Of a stretch of DNA of 6,988 nt, positions 5,614 through 6,988 are shown piece after piece. Origin of the DNA: Victivallales bacterium (GTDB taxonomy: Bacteria > Verrucomicrobiota > Lentisphaeria > Victivallales > Victivallaceae); the NCBI GenBank assembly GCA_030634125.1, contig DAOWBJ010000084.1, positions 1-6,988 of the forward strand, read 5' to 3'. The position numbers and the translations under genes are program-made. The notes below the pieces were generated by a model that worked only from the letters and a program-made list of their open reading frames with translations, ran no database searches and was not told the DNA's origin. Each line of letters starts with the position of its first letter. The stretch's first letter is position 1.

Positions 5614-6988
5614 AATATTTTATTGTCATCATGGTTATATCGTCTGACTGTGGGGCGTCCCCTGTAAATTCGGCTATGGATTTTGAGACCCCTTCAAGTA
5701 TTTCGCGGGGATTAGCTCCGGTAAGCTTCTGCAATGCGGCATGTAAACGTCCTGATTGATATTCTTCTCCTTTAGCATTGAACGCTTCCGTAATACCATC
5801 GGTATAGAAAAACAGCGTGTCGCCTTTTTTCAATTGTAATTTCGTAATATTAAACTGTTTCGGTTTGAGCGGTAAGGCTCCAACTACTATTCCGGTTTCA
5901 GTTTCTACCTTATCAAAACTATTTCTATGCCGCAAGTATGGGGGCGGGTGTCCACCATTACTTAATATGACTTCACCGCTGGTAACATCAAACAAACCGC
6001 AAGTTCCGGTAAAAAACATACATGAATCATTATTGTGTTTTAATTCATTACCAACATTCACAAAAATTTCATCAGGGGCGAATCCATCCTCCGCTTCGTG
6101 CCGCAGTAAAGTCAATGACCGCATCATAAACAGTGCCGCTGGAAGTCCTTTCCCTGAAATATCACCAATAGCAAAAAACAGATGATTTTCATCGACAAAG
6201 AAAAAATCATAAAAATCACCGCCAACTTCTTTGGCCGGATGCATTTCCGCGTATATATCAAATTCGTCATGTTCAGGAAATATCAAGGAAACGTCAGGAA
6301 GCATCGCCTTCTGAATTTCTGACGCCACAAATAATTCATGTTTAGACCGTTCCTGATGAGCAATATTTTCTTTGAGGCTTTTAATTTGTCCATTTAACTC
6401 AGACGCCATAGCATTAAAGGTTTCTCCTAATTCCTGAAACTCATCATTACTTTCAAGTTCAATCTTCTCATTTAGTTTTCTTTTCCCAAGCCTTTTTACT
6501 CCAGCTTCCAAATGCATAATCGGTTTTCCAAGATGCCTGGCCAGCCAAGCGGCAAGAAGCAGCATGATTATCGAGACCCCTAAACTAATTCCCATATAAA
6601 TTAATATTTTCTCCTCAATATATTGCTGTGTTGACAGAATATAAACTTTCTTTTTCTCTTCAATTTCTCCCGCGGTTTCCCCCACAGTAACACGAATTTT
6701 TTTCATAGGCGCGGCAACACCAACTCCCCAGTTCCCGGGAAACATAGGACAAAACGCTACATCAAAACGTTCCCCTTTGAATGTTGTCATAAAAGTTGCT
6801 TTCTTTCCTGGTGTTATTTTTTTTGTAACAGCGTTCTGGAATTCCATTTTTTCTTTAGGGGCTAATTTCCAAACAAGTTTTTTAGTCGCCATAGATTCAC
6901 GCGCTATCAATTTGCCGTGCGTGGCGACTAAAGAAGCAGTATCGCAGGTACCAGGGGTTATAACAAATTCATTGGAAATAGTTTGAGG
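5606..6988 (-). CDS. Cache-HAMP-SpoIIE (RsbU-type) membrane phosphatase, 5' partial
   Basis: The frame is open to the window edge, so 460 residues are visible and the N-terminus is missing. The TTG at 6908-6910 and ATG at 6890-6892 are internal, since Cache-like sequence (NEFVITP, HGKLIARES) continues upstream. Visible residues 1-125 look like the end of an extracytoplasmic Cache sensor (NWGVGVAAP near 86-94). Residues about 127-150 are a transmembrane helix, about 150-200 a HAMP linker (DEFQELGETFNAMASEL), then a short coiled coil. From about 215 is a PP2C/SpoIIE serine phosphatase with metal-binding motifs EVGGDFYDF (254-262), GDISGKGLPAAL (275-286), NGGHPP (344-349), TDGITEAF (396-403) and DDIT (449-452), all intact. 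In this family such proteins dephosphorylate anti-anti-sigma proteins in partner-switching pathways. No antagonist or anti-sigma gene is visible here. It is co-transcribed with the radical SAM gene. Confidence 0.93.
   Translation of the reverse strand, partial: PQTISNEFVITPGTCDTASLVATHGKLIARESMATKKLVWKLAPKEKMEFQNAVTKKITPGKKATFMTTFKGERFDVAFCPMFPGNWGVGVAAPMKKIRVTVGETAGEIEEKKKVYILSTQQYIEEKILIYMGISLGVSIIMLLLAAWLARHLGKPIMHLEAGVKRLGKRKLNEKIELESNDEFQELGETFNAMASELNGQIKSLKENIAHQERSKHELFVASEIQKAMLPDVSLIFPEHDEFDIYAEMHPAKEVGGDFYDFFFVDENHLFFAIGDISGKGLPAALFMMRSLTLLRHEAEDGFAPDEIFVNVGNELKHNNDSCMFFTGTCGLFDVTSGEVILSNGGHPPPYLRHRNSFDKVETETGIVVGALPLKPKQFNITKLQLKKGDTLFFYTDGITEAFNAKGEEYQSGRLHAALQKLTGANPREILEGVSKSIAEFTGDAPQSDDITMMTIKYYA

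Noticed and set aside
5614..5640. B12 riboswitch before the radical SAM gene
   Set aside because: The gene start lies inside the coding end of the phosphatase, leaving no leader for a riboswitch.
1..6988. tRNA or rRNA gene, including a tRNA attachment site for the integrase
   Set aside because: No cloverleaf, T-loop or CCA pattern was seen near the integrase or elsewhere by eye. A covariance-model scan would settle it.

Overview
The window looks like chromosomal DNA of a PVC-group bacterium, most probably Lentisphaerota. The main clue is the RHS core wording at the left edge (NYRSDLGKWQTSDP, then GYPDGWNNLAYVNN), which I associate from memory with Lentisphaerae/Victivallales RHS proteins. 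The assignment is moderate because I could not run a search. The left half is AT-rich accessory DNA with genes I mostly cannot name. The right half holds two well-recognised gene families.

Layout. Positions 2-514 (+) are the C-terminal end of an RHS/YD-repeat protein whose start lies outside the window. A secreted basic protein of unknown function follows after 50 bp (565-1389, +). Behind a hairpin terminator-like element come two small unknown genes that overlap by 8 nt (1478-1930 and 1923-2213, +). Converging on them is a complete tyrosine recombinase/phage-type integrase (2245-3528, -) with its own sigma70-like promoter. Between the integrase and the next gene, about 3633-3930 is a non-coding block packed with inverted repeats that resembles an interspersed repeat element. 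Its integrase-side edge reads as an intrinsic terminator on the minus strand. On the right is a two-gene minus-strand operon: an RsbU/SpoIIE-type membrane phosphatase (5606 to beyond 6988, 5' end cut off by the window) translationally coupled by an ATGCTTGA overlap to a B12-binding-domain radical SAM protein of the DUF4080 type (3937-5613).

How the parts may work together. The RHS tip, the secreted protein and the two small genes fit the usual layout behind an RHS C-terminus, where variable tips are followed by accessory or immunity-like small genes, but no toxin or immunity fold is recognisable. The adjacent solo integrase is a sign of mobility at this junction. The phosphatase would sense an extracytoplasmic signal through a Cache-like domain and HAMP linker and dephosphorylate an anti-sigma-factor-antagonist type partner. 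Why it is coupled to a radical SAM enzyme is not evident. I see no CRISPR array, tRNA, rRNA or clear new defence system. The most unusual points are the palindrome block, the phosphatase-radical SAM coupling, the cysteine-rich tail of the radical SAM protein and a 22-residue insertion inside the RHS core.
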